DNA of 64,000 nucleotides from Pseudomonadota bacterium (GCA_029778535.1 JAKOQB010000067.1:1-64000), one strand, 5' to 3'; shown: positions 54,409 through 63,801, numbered from the stretch's first letter. The notes: generated by a model from the letters alone, not told the origin. Numbers and translations: made by a program.

Positions 54409-55383
54409 TCAGGCGGGCAGCTTCAGCACGCGCCGCGCCAGTTCACGCAGCGCCATGTACGTTTCCTGCAGCGGCTGCGCGCTGGTGTCGAGCTTGAATT
54501 CCGCCTTCGAATAGAAGGCCGCGCGGCCGGCGAGGATGCGTTTCAGGTCCTCCATCGCTTCCCTGTTGTCGGCCATCGGGCGCGTGTCGCCCTGCGCGAG
54601 CACGCGCTTCATGTGGTCCTCGGGATCGGCGTAGAGCCACACCGTCGTGCAGTGCGCGAGCAGCAGGTTGAAGGTCGCCGGATCCGACACGAGGCCGCCG
54701 GGAATCGCGATCACCGCCTCCGGGTAGATCTGGATCGCCTCTTCCAGCGCGCGCCGCTCGTAGCGGCGATACGCGTTGGTTCCGTACAGCGCCTGGATCT
54801 CGGCGATGCTGCAGCCGGCGAACTTCTCGATCTCGCGGCTCAGCTCGACGAACGGGAACCCCAGATCGTCGGCCAGCATCTGCCCGAGCGTCGACTTGCC
54901 GGCGCCGCGCAGTCCGACCAGTGCGATACGCGAACTGCGCGCCGCGTTCGCTCCGCCGGTGCCCAGCATTTCGCCGATCGCGACGCGCACGCGCCGCAGC
55001 GTGGCCTCGTCGCGGTTCTCGAGCAGTTCGCGGATTAGCAGCCACTCGGGCGACGACGTGGTCACGTCGCCGATCAGCTCGGCGAGCGGGCACTGCAACG
55101 CGCGCGCCACCTGCTGCAGGATCAGCAGCGACGCGTTGCCGATCCCGTATTCGAGGTTCGCGAGATAGCGCTCGGAAATCCCGGCGACCTGCGCGACCGC
55201 CTTGCGCGTCATGCCGCGGCGCGCGCGCAGCGCGCGCACGCGCTCGCCCAGTGCGACCAGCGCCGGGTCCTTCTCCTCGGCGACGACGACGGGAGGCGGC
55301 GCGGCCTTGCGCGGCGCCTTCGCCTTGGCCGGTCCGTTGCCTTTCCGTACCGGCGCCCACTTATGAATTATAGTGCTTGACAT
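54409..55383 (-). CDS. boxR: BoxR-type regulator (helix-turn-helix fused to shikimate kinase-like domain)
   Basis: The 324-residue protein joins an Xre-type helix-turn-helix (about residues 45-105, GMTRKAVAQVAGISERYLAN) to a shikimate kinase-like domain starting near 150 with Walker A GLRGAGKST at 157-165. This is the BzdR/BoxR architecture, where the C-terminal domain senses benzoyl-CoA and relieves repression of box genes. It sits between the boxCBA arm and the divergent boxD/bclA arm. A basic, proline- and alanine-rich N-terminal extension of about 40 residues precedes the DNA-binding domain. Confidence 0.94.
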   Translation of the reverse strand: MSSTIIHKWAPVRKGNGPAKAKAPRKAAPPPVVVAEEKDPALVALGERVRALRARRGMTRKAVAQVAGISERYLANLEYGIGNASLLILQQVARALQCPLAELIGDVTTSSPEWLLIRELLENRDEATLRRVRVAIGEMLGTGGANAARSSRIALVGLRGAGKSTLGQMLADDLGFPFVELSREIEKFAGCSIAEIQALYGTNAYRRYERRALEEAIQIYPEAVIAIPGGLVSDPATFNLLLAHCTTVWLYADPEDHMKRVLAQGDTRPMADNREAMEDLKRILAGRAAFYSKAEFKLDTSAQPLQETYMALRELARRVLKLPA

Positions 55384-55411
55384 GACATCACCTGAGCCTT
55401 ATTGTTCGTGG

Positions 55412-55431
55412 CAAGCACAATAGTTCATCTC
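55412..55431. promoter_or_regulatory. Shared 20-bp motif, candidate BoxR site 2
   Basis: CAAGCACAATAGTTCATCTC lies in the spacer between boxR and the divergent DUF4863 gene. A TATTGT/ACAATA inverted pair (55400-55421 region) overlaps it. TGCA-N5-TGCA at 55441-55453 may be an extra site, since TGCA repeats are reported for BzdR/BoxR-type operators. Confidence 0.5.
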
Positions 55432-55477
55432 AACATGCGTTGCAAGCCGTGCAGCGCTTCCCCCCAGGACGAACCGA

Positions 55478-55942
55478 ATGTCGCAAGAACTCTTTCGCCG
55501 GCAGATCGCCGGACTGACCGCGCAACTCGCCGGCCGCCCGCTCGACGCTGCGCTCGATGCATGGCTGAACGCCGAAGCCGGACCGGCGAGCACCACCTAC
55601 CGGCAGCTGAAGCAGTCGTGCCAGACGGGCGTGGCCGAAGGCTGGCTCGCCAACCGCGAAGCGGGCGCAATCCGCTACGGCCGCGTCTTCAAGCCGGCGC
55701 CCGACCTGCACGGCTTCTCGGTCGACGTGGTCGACATGAACGACATCGCCGGTCCGCACCACGTGCATCCGGAGGGCGAGATCGATCTCGTCATGCCGAT
55801 CGCAGGCGACGCATTGTTCGACGGCCGCCCCGCCGGCTGGGTCGTCTACGCGCCCGGCAGTGCGCACCGGCCCACCGTCACGAACGGCCGCGCGCTGGTG
55901 CTGTACCTGCTGCCCGACGGCCGTATCGAATTCACCAAGTGA
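55478..55942 (+). CDS. DUF4863 cupin-like protein (4-hydroxylaminobenzoate lyase-like)
   Basis: The 154-residue protein has a cupin-like C-terminal half with GPHHVHPEGEIDLVMP and VYAPGSAHRPTV, giving a likely metal site from two closely spaced histidines and a glutamate plus a later histidine. The DUF4863 family includes PnbB, a 4-hydroxylaminobenzoate lyase, but many members are in box clusters. It is the first gene on the plus-strand arm, 10 bases before boxD. A role on a benzoate-derived compound is inferred from location. Confidence 0.8.
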   Translation: MSQELFRRQIAGLTAQLAGRPLDAALDAWLNAEAGPASTTYRQLKQSCQTGVAEGWLANREAGAIRYGRVFKPAPDLHGFSVDVVDMNDIAGPHHVHPEGEIDLVMPIAGDALFDGRPAGWVVYAPGSAHRPTVTNGRALVLYLLPDGRIEFTK

Positions 55943-55952
55943 GCCGCTTCCC

Positions 55953-57491
55953 ATGACCGAACTGCTTCCCAACCATTTCGCCGGCCGCTGGCAGACCGGC
56001 ACCGGCCGCGGCACAGCGCTCGTCGATCCCGTGCTCGGCACCGAACTCGTGCGCGTCGATTCGACCGGGCTCGATCTGGCGGCGGGCTTTGCGTTCGCAC
56101 GCGAGCGAGGCGGCGCCGCGTTGCGCGCGCTGACGTACCGCGAGCGCGCGGCGCTTCTCGACGCGACCGGCAAGGTGCTGCAGGCCAACCGCGACGCTTA
56201 CTACGACATCGCGACCGCCAACAGCGGCACGGTGAAGAGCGACTCCGCCGTGGACATCGACGGCGCGATCTACACCGTCGGCAGCTACGCCAGGCTCGGC
56301 GCCACGCTCGGCGAGCGCTGCAGTCTCCTCGACGGCGAGGCGGCGCGGCTCGGCAGGGAGCCGCTGTTCCAGTCGCAGCACGTGCTGGTGCCGACGCGCG
56401 GCGTGGCGCTCTTCATCAACGCGTTCAACTTCCCGGCGTGGGGCCTGTGGGAGAAGGCCGCGCCCGCGCTGCTGTCCGGCGTGCCGGTGATCGTCAAGCC
56501 CGCCACCGCGACCGCCTGGCTGGCGCAGCGCATGGTCAGGGACGTGGTCGATGCCGGCGTGCTGCCCGCGGGCGCGCTGTCGATCGTGTGCGGCAGTTCG
56601 GCCGGACTGCTCGATGCGCTGCAGCCGTTCGACGTCGTGTCGTTCACCGGCTCTGCCGATACCGCGGCGTTGATCCGCGCGCACCCGGCGGTAACGAAAC
56701 GTTCGGTGCGGGTGAACATCGAGGCCGATTCCGTCAACTCGGCCCTGCTGCTGCCGTCTGCCGACGCTGCCGTGCTCGATCTGCTGGCCAGGGAAGTGGC
56801 GCGCGAGATGACCGTGAAGTCGGGGCAGAAGTGCACCGCGATCCGCCGCGTGTTCGTGCCGCAATCGCAATCCGCGCAAGCGGCCGACGCGATCGGCGCG
56901 CGGCTGGCAAAGACGACCGTCGGCAATCCGCGCAACGAGAGCGTGCGGATGGGCGCGCTGGTCAACCGCGCCCAGCTCGAATCGGTGCGCGCCGGCCTGG
57001 CACACCTGAAACCGCAGACCGAGGTGCTGCACGACGGCAGCTCGCACGCGCTGATCGACGCCGATCCCGCCGTGGCCTGCTGCGTGGGCCCGACACTGCT
57101 CGGCGCGCAGGACGCCGACGGCGCCGACCGCGTGCACGACACCGAAGTGTTCGGTCCGGTCGCGACCCTGATGCCGTACCGCGACCTTGCGCATGCGCTC
57201 GCGCTCGTACGGCGCGGCGAGGGTTCGCTGGTCGCGTCGCTCTATGGCGGCGATCCCGCCGCGCTTGCGGCAGCCGCGGTCGAACTCGCCGACAGCCATG
57301 GCCGCGTGCACGTGGTTTCGCCCGACGTTGCGCAGCTTCACACCGGGCACGGCAACGTGATGCCGCAGTCGCTGCACGGCGGCCCGGGTCGCGCCGGCGG
57401 CGGCGAGGAACTCGGCGGGCTGCGCGCGCTGAATTTCTATCACCGGCGCTGCGCGGTACAGGCGAGCAGCACGGCGCTGAGCCAACTCTGA
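55953..57491 (+). CDS. boxD: 3,4-dehydroadipyl-CoA semialdehyde dehydrogenase BoxD
   Basis: The 512-residue aldehyde dehydrogenase oxidises the ring-opened semialdehyde with NADP+. The nucleophile is C294 in [14 protein letters not shown], and the general base is probably E257 in [14 protein letters not shown]. The coenzyme region has [20 protein letters not shown], common to BoxD and PaaZ N-terminal domains. No hydratase domain is fused, unlike PaaZ. The ATG at 55953 is just after the DUF4863 stop. Confidence 0.94.
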   Translation: MTELLPNHFAGRWQTGTGRGTALVDPVLGTELVRVDSTGLDLAAGFAFARERGGAALRALTYRERAALLDATGKVLQANRDAYYDIATANSGTVKSDSAVDIDGAIYTVGSYARLGATLGERCSLLDGEAARLGREPLFQSQHVLVPTRGVALFINAFNFPAWGLWEKAAPALLSGVPVIVKPATATAWLAQRMVRDVVDAGVLPAGALSIVCGSSAGLLDALQPFDVVSFTGSADTAALIRAHPAVTKRSVRVNIEADSVNSALLLPSADAAVLDLLAREVAREMTVKSGQKCTAIRRVFVPQSQSAQAADAIGARLAKTTVGNPRNESVRMGALVNRAQLESVRAGLAHLKPQTEVLHDGSSHALIDADPAVACCVGPTLLGAQDADGADRVHDTEVFGPVATLMPYRDLAHALALVRRGEGSLVASLYGGDPAALAAAAVELADSHGRVHVVSPDVAQLHTGHGNVMPQSLHGGPGRAGGGEELGGLRALNFYHRRCAVQASSTALSQL

Positions 57492-57503
57492 AGGAGATAT
57501 GAC

Positions 57504-59084
57504 GTGACCACGCCACCGCAAGTGCCCGCACCGGGCAACCCGTTCAACTTCGTGCAGCACCTGCTGGCGCTCAACGCGCAGCGCGGCGCGAAGACCGCTT
57601 TCGTCGACGACCAGGGCGAGCTGACATACGGCGAACTGGCCGAACGCGTGCGCTGCCTGGCCGCGGGCCTGCGCGCGCTCGGCATCAAGCGCGAAGAGCG
57701 CGTGCTGCTGCTGATGCAGGACTGCAACGACTGGCCGGTCGCCTTTCTCGGCGCGATGTACGCGGGGCTGGTACCGGTGGCGGTCAACACGCTGCTGACG
57801 GCCGACGACTACGCATACATGCTCGAGCATTCGCGCGCGCAAGCCGTGCTCGTATCCGGCGCTCTGCTGCCTGCGCTGACCGCGGCGATGATCAAGTCCG
57901 ATCACGAAGTGCAGAAGGTGATCGTGTCGCGTCCTCTGGCGCCGCTGCATCCAGCCGAGGTGGAATTCGAAGCGTTCGTGCGCGCGCAGTCGCCGCTCGC
58001 CAGGCCGGCCGCCACCAACCCCGACGATCCCGGCTTCTGGCTGTACTCGTCCGGCTCGACCGGCCGCCCGAAGGGTGCCGTGCATTCGCATGCGAACCCG
58101 TACTGGACCGCGGAGCTGTATGGCAAGGGCGTGCTCGCCCTGCGAGAAAGCGACGTGTGCTTCTCGGCGGCAAAGCTGTTCTTCGCCTACGGGCTCGGCA
58201 ACGCGTTGACGTTTCCGATGAGCGTGGGCGCCACCACGCTGCTGATGGCCGAGCGTCCCACGCCGGAGGCCACCTTCAAGCGCCTGACCGGCGGTGTCGG
58301 CGGTGTGAAGCCGACCGTGTTCTACGGCGCGCCGACCGGCTTCGCCGGGATGTTGGCCTCGCCGGCGCTGCCGAAGCGACACGACGTGGCGCTGCAGCTC
58401 GTGTCGTCGGCCGGCGAGGCGTTGCCGGCCGAGATCGGCGAGCGCTTCAAGGCGCATTTCGGTGTCGACATCGTCGACGGCATCGGCTCGACCGAGATGC
58501 TGCACATCTTCCTGTCGAACCGCCGCGACCGCGTCCGTTACGGCACGACCGGCTGGCCGGTGCCCGGCTACGAGGTCGAACTGCGCGGCGAAGACGGCAA
58601 GCCGGTGGCCGACGGCGAAGCGGGCGATCTTTACATCCACGGCCCGTCGGCGGCGCTGATGTACTGGGGCAATCGCGAGAAGACGCGCGAGACCTTCCAG
58701 GGCGGCTGGACGAAAAGCGGCGACAAGTACGTGCGCAACGCCGACGGCAGCTACACCTACGCCGGCCGCAGCGACGACATGCTGAAAGTGAGCGGCATCT
58801 ACGTCTCGCCGTTCGAGGTCGAGGCGACGCTGGTGCAGCACCCGGCCGTGCTCGAGGCCGCGGTGATCGGCGTGCCCGACGCGGAAGGCCTGACCAAGAC
58901 CAAGGCGTTCGTCGTGCTGAAGCAGGGCAGCGCCACGACCGACGCTGAGCTGAAGACGTTCGTGAAGGACCGGCTCGCGCCGTACAAGTATCCGCGTGCG
59001 ATCGAGTTCATCGACGAGCTGCCGAAGACGGCAACCGGAAAGATCCAGCGCTTCAAGCTGCGCGAGCGCGAAGCCGCCCGCTGA
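57504..59084 (+). CDS. bclA: Benzoate-CoA ligase
   Basis: The 526-residue adenylating enzyme makes benzoyl-CoA from benzoate, CoA and ATP. The phosphate loop is WLYSSGSTGRPKG (around residues 179-191), followed by DGIGSTEMLHIFLSN and the catalytic lysine region PKTATGKIQRFKLR. The start is GTG at 57504 with AAGGAG upstream. It is 12 bases after boxD and precedes an ABC transporter that probably imports benzoate. Confidence 0.95.
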   Translation: MTTPPQVPAPGNPFNFVQHLLALNAQRGAKTAFVDDQGELTYGELAERVRCLAAGLRALGIKREERVLLLMQDCNDWPVAFLGAMYAGLVPVAVNTLLTADDYAYMLEHSRAQAVLVSGALLPALTAAMIKSDHEVQKVIVSRPLAPLHPAEVEFEAFVRAQSPLARPAATNPDDPGFWLYSSGSTGRPKGAVHSHANPYWTAELYGKGVLALRESDVCFSAAKLFFAYGLGNALTFPMSVGATTLLMAERPTPEATFKRLTGGVGGVKPTVFYGAPTGFAGMLASPALPKRHDVALQLVSSAGEALPAEIGERFKAHFGVDIVDGIGSTEMLHIFLSNRRDRVRYGTTGWPVPGYEVELRGEDGKPVADGEAGDLYIHGPSAALMYWGNREKTRETFQGGWTKSGDKYVRNADGSYTYAGRSDDMLKVSGIYVSPFEVEATLVQHPAVLEAAVIGVPDAEGLTKTKAFVVLKQGSATTDAELKTFVKDRLAPYKYPRAIEFIDELPKTATGKIQRFKLREREAAR

Positions 59085-59121
59085 CTGATTTCATCCACAT
59101 CCAAACCCGAGGAGACCACTG

Positions 59122-60282
59122 ATGAAGTTGCTTCGCATCACTTTGCTCGCCGCCGCCGCGCTTGCTTGCCCGATCGCGCTGGCGCAGACGGCAACGAAAC
59201 TCAAGGTCGGCTTGATGCTGCCCGCCACCGGCACGTTCGCCGCGCTCGGCACCGCGATCGAGAACGGCTTCAAGCTCTACGTCACGGAGCAGGGCGGCAA
59301 GCTCGGCGGCCGCGCGATCGAGTACGTGCGCGTCGACGACGAGTCCGACCCGGCCAAGGCGACAGACAACGTCAACAAGCTGATCAAGCGCGACAACGTC
59401 GACGTGCTGGTCGGCACCGTGCACTCGGGTGTGGCGATGGCGATGGCGCGCGTGGCGAAGGACAGCGGCACTCTGCTGATCGTTCCGAACGCCGGCGCCG
59501 ACGCGATCACCGGCCCGATGTGTGCGCCGAACATCTTCCGCGTCTCGTTCTCCAACTGGCAGTCGTCGTACGCGATGGGCGAGGTTGTCAGCAAGCAGGG
59601 CAGGAAGAAAGCGATCACGATCACCTGGAAGTACGCGGCCGGCGAGGAGATGACCGCGGCGTTCAAGGAGGGCTTCGAGAAGAGCGGCGGGCAGATCGTC
59701 AAGCAGCTGACGGTGCCGTTTCCGAACGTCGAGTTCCAGGCGCTGCTGACCGACCTTGCCGCCAGCAAGCCCGACGCGGTGTTCGCGTTCTTCGCCGGCG
59801 CCGGCGCGGTGAAGTTCGTCAAGGACTACGCGGCATCGGGACTGGCGCAGTCGATCCCGCTGTACGGCCCGGGCTTCCTCACCGACGGCACGCTGGAAGC
59901 CCAGGGCGACGACGCCAAAGGCATCTACACCACGCTGCATTACGCCGACAGCCTGAACACCCCGCGCGACAACGCGTTCCGCCTCGCGTACGCGAAGGCC
60001 TTCAAGCTGCAGCCCGATGTCTACGCGGTGCAGGGCTACGACGCCGCGCAGCTGCTCGCCACCGGACTGAAAGCGGTCAACGGCGATCTCGCCGAGAAGG
60101 ATGCGCTGTACGCCGCGATGCGCGCGGCGAAGATCGACAGCCCGCGCGGCGCCTTCACGCTGTCGAAGGCCGGCAACCCGGTGCAGGACATCTATCTGCG
60201 CCAGGTGGTCGGCAAGGAGAACAAGGTCAGCGGCGTCGCCGTTAAGGCGCTCGCGGATCCGGCGCGCGGTTGCCGGCTCTGA
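59122..60282 (+). CDS. ABC transporter substrate-binding protein (branched-chain amino acid type, probable benzoate)
   Basis: The 386-residue protein has a signal peptide (MKLLRITLLAAAALACPIA ending LAQ) and a type I periplasmic binding fold starting LKVGLMLPATGTFAALG, with VLVGTVHSGVAMAM. It belongs to the LivK-like group often found in box clusters for uptake of aromatic acids. It follows benzoate-CoA ligase by 37 bases. The ligand is assigned from context. Confidence 0.9.
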   Translation: MKLLRITLLAAAALACPIALAQTATKLKVGLMLPATGTFAALGTAIENGFKLYVTEQGGKLGGRAIEYVRVDDESDPAKATDNVNKLIKRDNVDVLVGTVHSGVAMAMARVAKDSGTLLIVPNAGADAITGPMCAPNIFRVSFSNWQSSYAMGEVVSKQGRKKAITITWKYAAGEEMTAAFKEGFEKSGGQIVKQLTVPFPNVEFQALLTDLAASKPDAVFAFFAGAGAVKFVKDYAASGLAQSIPLYGPGFLTDGTLEAQGDDAKGIYTTLHYADSLNTPRDNAFRLAYAKAFKLQPDVYAVQGYDAAQLLATGLKAVNGDLAEKDALYAAMRAAKIDSPRGAFTLSKAGNPVQDIYLRQVVGKENKVSGVAVKALADPARGCRL

Positions 60283-60292
60283 ACTTACTTGC

Positions 60293-61174
60293 ATGGACTT
60301 CGCAACTTTCCTGATCCAGTGCCTGAACGCGCTGCAGTACGGGCTGCTGCTGTTCCTGGTCGCGTCGGGACTGACGCTGATCTTCGGCATCATGGGCGTG
60401 ATCAATCTCGCCCATGGCAGCTTCTACATGATCGGCGCCTACATGGCGTACGCGCTCGCGCCGGCCGTGGCTGCGACCTTCGGCGGCGGCTTCTTCGCCA
60501 CGCTCGCGGTCGGCCTGGTGCTGGCGGTCGTGCTCGGCTACGTGCTCGAGTGGGCCTTCTTCAGCTACCTGTACCAGCGCGATCACCTGCAGCAGGTGCT
60601 GATGACTTACGGACTGATCCTCGTGTTCGAGGAAATCCGCAGCCTCGTGATCGGCGACGACGTGCACAGCGTGACCGCGCCGCCGCTGCTCTCCGGCAGC
60701 GTGCCGCTCGGCGGACTGATGACCTATCCCGTCTATCGGCTGTTCATGTCCGGCGTGTGCCTGCTGCTCGCGTTCGGCATGTACCTGGTGTTCACGCGCA
60801 CGCGGCTGGGCATGATGATCCGCGCCGGCAGCACCAATCGCGAGATGGTGCAGTCGCTCGGAATCGACATCACGTTCCTGTATCGCGTGGTATTCGCCGC
60901 CGGCGTTGCGCTGGCGGTGCTGGCGGGAATGGTCGCGGCGCCCGTGTCTTCCGTCTATCCGGGCATGGGCAACCTGGTGCTGATCATCTGCTTCGTCGTG
61001 GTGGTGATCGGCGGCATCGGCTCGGTGCGCGGCGCACTGGTGGCGGCGCTGCTGATCGGCGTGGTCGACACGTTCGGCAAGGTCGTCGTTCCGCAATTCG
61101 CCGGCGTGCTGGTCTATCTGCTGATGGCGGCGATCCTGCTTGCGAAGCCGGACGGTCTTTTCAAGGCGGGGTGA
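60293..61174 (+). CDS. livH: ABC transporter permease, LivH type
   Basis: The 293-residue permease has about eight membrane segments and the motif GIMGVINLAHGSFYMIGAYM near the N-terminus, plus GIGSVRGALVAALLIGVVD near the C-terminus. It starts at an ATG 10 bases after the binding-protein gene. It forms the membrane channel with LivM for the same solute. Confidence 0.93.
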   Translation: MDFATFLIQCLNALQYGLLLFLVASGLTLIFGIMGVINLAHGSFYMIGAYMAYALAPAVAATFGGGFFATLAVGLVLAVVLGYVLEWAFFSYLYQRDHLQQVLMTYGLILVFEEIRSLVIGDDVHSVTAPPLLSGSVPLGGLMTYPVYRLFMSGVCLLLAFGMYLVFTRTRLGMMIRAGSTNREMVQSLGIDITFLYRVVFAAGVALAVLAGMVAAPVSSVYPGMGNLVLIICFVVVVIGGIGSVRGALVAALLIGVVDTFGKVVVPQFAGVLVYLLMAAILLAKPDGLFKAG

Positions 61175-61177
61175 GCC

Positions 61178-62176
61178 ATGGAGCGGTCAAGATTTCTTTT
61201 CGTCGTCGCGGTGTTCGCGGCGCTGGCGCTGTACCCGCTCTTTGCCGGCAGGTTCGGCATCGATCTGGTCGGCAAGATCATGATCTTCGCGATCCTGGCG
61301 CTGTCGCTCGAGCTGCTGGTCGGCACGACGGGCCTCGTGTGCTTCGGGCAGGCCGCGTTCTTCGGCATCGGCGCGTACACGGCGGTGTGGCTGTCGCCCG
61401 CGAACGACGCGCCGTCGCTGCTGTGGCTGCTGCCGGCGTGCATCGCGGCGGCGGCGCTGTACGCGCTGGTGGTGGGCGCGCTGTCGCTACGGACCAAGGG
61501 CGCGTACTTCATCATGGTCACGCTCGCGTTCGCGCAGATGGCGTAGTACGTCGTGCACGACACGCCGCTGGGCGGCGGCACCGACGGGATCTACCTGAAC
61601 GTCAAGCCGGTGGTCGGTTCGCTGTTCGAACTCGGCAGCCCGCTTGCCGTGTACGGCTTCACGCTCGCGTGCCTGGCCGCCGTGTTCGCCTTCCTCGCGC
61701 TGCTGCTGGCTTCGCGCTTCGGCCGCGCGCTGGCCGGCGTCCGCGTCAACGAGCAGCGGATGCGCGCGACCGGCTTTTCCACCTACCCGTACAAGCTCGC
61801 CGCGTTCGTGATCTCGGGCGGCATCGCCGGACTTGCCGGTTTCCTCTTCGCGGTGAAGGACGGTTTCGTCAATCCCGAACTGCTGAGCTGGCACCTGTCG
61901 GGTGCGGTGCTGATCATGATCATCCTCGGCGGGCTCGGGCATCTGCGCGGCGCGCTGATCGGCGCGTTCGCGTTCGAGCTGCTGCACGAGCTGTTCAAGT
62001 CCGAGGCGATCTTCGGCGCCTTTGCCAAGCACTGGCACCTGGGGCTCGGGCTGACGATCATCGCCGCGGTGGCGCTGCTGCCGCGCGGGCTCGTCGGCGT
62101 GCCGGGGCAACTGCGCGAGCGGCTGGTCGGGTCGCGGCGCATGCCGGCGGTGGAGGTGCGCAATGAGCCGGCCTGA
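61178..62176 (+). pseudogene. livM: ABC transporter permease, LivM type, with internal amber codon
   Basis: A single frame codes for a normal 332-residue LivM, but it is broken by TAG at 61544-61546, in the conserved stretch VTLAFAQMA-stop-YVVHDTPLGG. Tyrosine or another aromatic residue is usual at that place, so one base change would explain it. Both halves keep their family motifs, including LVGTTGLVCFGQAAFFGIGA and GGLGHLRGALIGAF. Nothing else is damaged, so this is either a recent nonsense mutation or a base-call error. Confidence 0.85.
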
Positions 62177-62918
62177 CGTTCTGCTGCACGCCCGCGAGGT
62201 CACGCGTCGCTGGGGCGGGCTGGTCGCAGTCGATCGCGTGTCGATCGATCTGCAACGCGGCGCGGTGCATGCGGTGATCGGCACCAACGGCGCCGGCAAG
62301 TCGACGCTGATCAACATCCTGTCGGGCGAGATTCCGCCGTCGTCCGGTTCGGTCGAGCTGCTGGGCCGCGACGTGACGAGCTGGTCGCAGCCGCAGCGCG
62401 CCCGCGCGGGACTGGGCCGCAGCTACCAGCGCAACACGATCTACCCGAGCTTCAGCGTGCTGGAGAACTGTCGTCTCGCGGCGCAGGCGCGTGCGCAACG
62501 GGCGTGGGCGTTCTGGCAGCCGGCGCGACGCTGCGAGCAGAGCAACGCGGCGGCGCGCATGGCCGCGGCGCGCGCCGGGCTCGACCGGCTGCTCGACCGC
62601 GCCGCCGGGCTGCTGTCGCACGGGCAGAAGCGCCAGCTCGAAATCGCGATGTGTCTGGCCACCGCGCCCGAAGTGCTGCTGCTCGACGAGCCGCTCGCCG
62701 GCATGGGCGCTGAAGAGACCGAACGGATGCTCGCGTTGCTGGCCGAGCTGAAGGACGGCCACGCGATCCTGCTGGTCGAGCACGACATGGACGCGGTGTT
62801 CCGCATTGCCGACCGCATCACGGTGATGGTCAACGGCGCGGTGATCGCGTCCGATACGCCGGCCGCGGTGCGCGCGAACCGCGCGGTGCAGGCCGCCTAT
62901 CTCGGAGGGCATGGATGA
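62163..62918 (+). CDS. livG: ABC transporter ATP-binding protein, LivG type
   Basis: The 251-residue ATPase has Walker A GTNGAGKST, the signature LLSHGQKRQLEIAM (usual LivG variant of the LSGGQ motif), Walker B VLLLDEPLAGM and the H-loop histidine in LLVEHDMDAVF. The ATG at 62163 overlaps livM by 14 bases. It powers the transporter with LivF. Confidence 0.94.
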   Translation: MSRPDVLLHAREVTRRWGGLVAVDRVSIDLQRGAVHAVIGTNGAGKSTLINILSGEIPPSSGSVELLGRDVTSWSQPQRARAGLGRSYQRNTIYPSFSVLENCRLAAQARAQRAWAFWQPARRCEQSNAAARMAAARAGLDRLLDRAAGLLSHGQKRQLEIAMCLATAPEVLLLDEPLAGMGAEETERMLALLAELKDGHAILLVEHDMDAVFRIADRITVMVNGAVIASDTPAAVRANRAVQAAYLGGHG

Positions 62919-63631
62919 GCGCGCCGGAACTGATTCTGGACGCGCGCGGCATTCATGCGCGCTACGGCAGCAGCCATGTGCTGCACGGCATCGACCTGAA
63001 GATCGCGCAGGGCGAGACCGTCGGGCTGCTCGGCCGCAACGGCATGGGCAAGACGACGCTGATCCGCACGCTGCTCGGCCATGTGACGCAGCGCGACGGG
63101 CAGATCCAGCTCTTCGGCACCGATGCGTCGCGCGCGAAGCCGCACGAGGTCGCGCGCCTGGGAGTGGCGTACGTGCCGGAAGGGCGCGGCGTGTTCCCGA
63201 ACCTCACCGTGCGCGAGAACCTGGTGATGGCGGCGCGCCGCGGGCGCGACGGCCGCAGCGACTGGTCGTACGACCGTGTGCTGGCGACTTTCCCGCGCCT
63301 GAAGGAGCGGCTCGGCAATCTCGGCGCGCAGCTCTCGGGCGGCGAGCAGCAGATGCTGTCGATCGGCCGCGCGCTGATGACGCACCCGCAGCTCGTCATC
63401 CTCGACGAAGCCACCGAAGGCCTCGCGCCGCTGATCGTGGTCGAGATCTGGAACGTGATCGGCGACATCCGCGCCAGCGGCATCGCCACGCTGATCGTCG
63501 ATCGCGACTACCGCCGCGTGCTGGCGCACAGCGACCACGCGATCGTGCTGCAGAAGGGGCTGGTCGAGCTGGCCGGCCGGTCCGCCCAAGTCGCGGCCGA
63601 CCCGGCGCTGACCGGGCTGCTCGGCGTGTGA
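62915..63631 (+). CDS. livF: ABC transporter ATP-binding protein, LivF type
   Basis: The 238-residue ATPase has Walker A GRNGMGKTT, signature LSGGEQQMLSIGRAL and Walker B LVILDEATEGLAP. The segment after Walker B reads ATLIVDRDYRRVL, where most LivF proteins have a different residue set around the catalytic loop, a small oddity. It overlaps livG by 4 bases and is the last gene of the benzoate arm. Confidence 0.94.
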   Translation: MSAPELILDARGIHARYGSSHVLHGIDLKIAQGETVGLLGRNGMGKTTLIRTLLGHVTQRDGQIQLFGTDASRAKPHEVARLGVAYVPEGRGVFPNLTVRENLVMAARRGRDGRSDWSYDRVLATFPRLKERLGNLGAQLSGGEQQMLSIGRALMTHPQLVILDEATEGLAPLIVVEIWNVIGDIRASGIATLIVDRDYRRVLAHSDHAIVLQKGLVELAGRSAQVAADPALTGLLGV

Positions 63632-63645
63632 AGGGCAAGCAAACG

Positions 63646-63801
63646 ATGCCGATCGCAGCGACCATCATCAAGGACGAACGCCGCGCGTTCGCGGCGGTGC
63701 TGCACGGACTGCAGCACCTCGTCGGCGGGATGCGCGGGCCGTTGCGCCGCGTGCTCGCGCTTGCGCCCGCGCCGATCGGCCGGGGACCCGAGCATCGATA
63801 G
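63646..63801 (+). pseudogene. Probable truncated haemerythrin-domain fragment
   Basis: A 51-codon frame after livF starts MPIAATIIKDERRAFAAVLH then GLQHLVG, which resembles the first helix of haemerythrin HHE proteins (usually IIRDEHRSLAAVLHGL). The metal-ligating histidine expected at position 12 is R here, and the frame ends after unrelated sequence. It is probably a decayed remnant, but the similarity is short. Confidence 0.4.

Noticed and set aside
61544..61546. Programmed read-through or pyrrolysine at the livM TAG
   Set aside because: There is no known precedent in this family, no structured element was recognised after the codon, and a one-base change is a simpler explanation.
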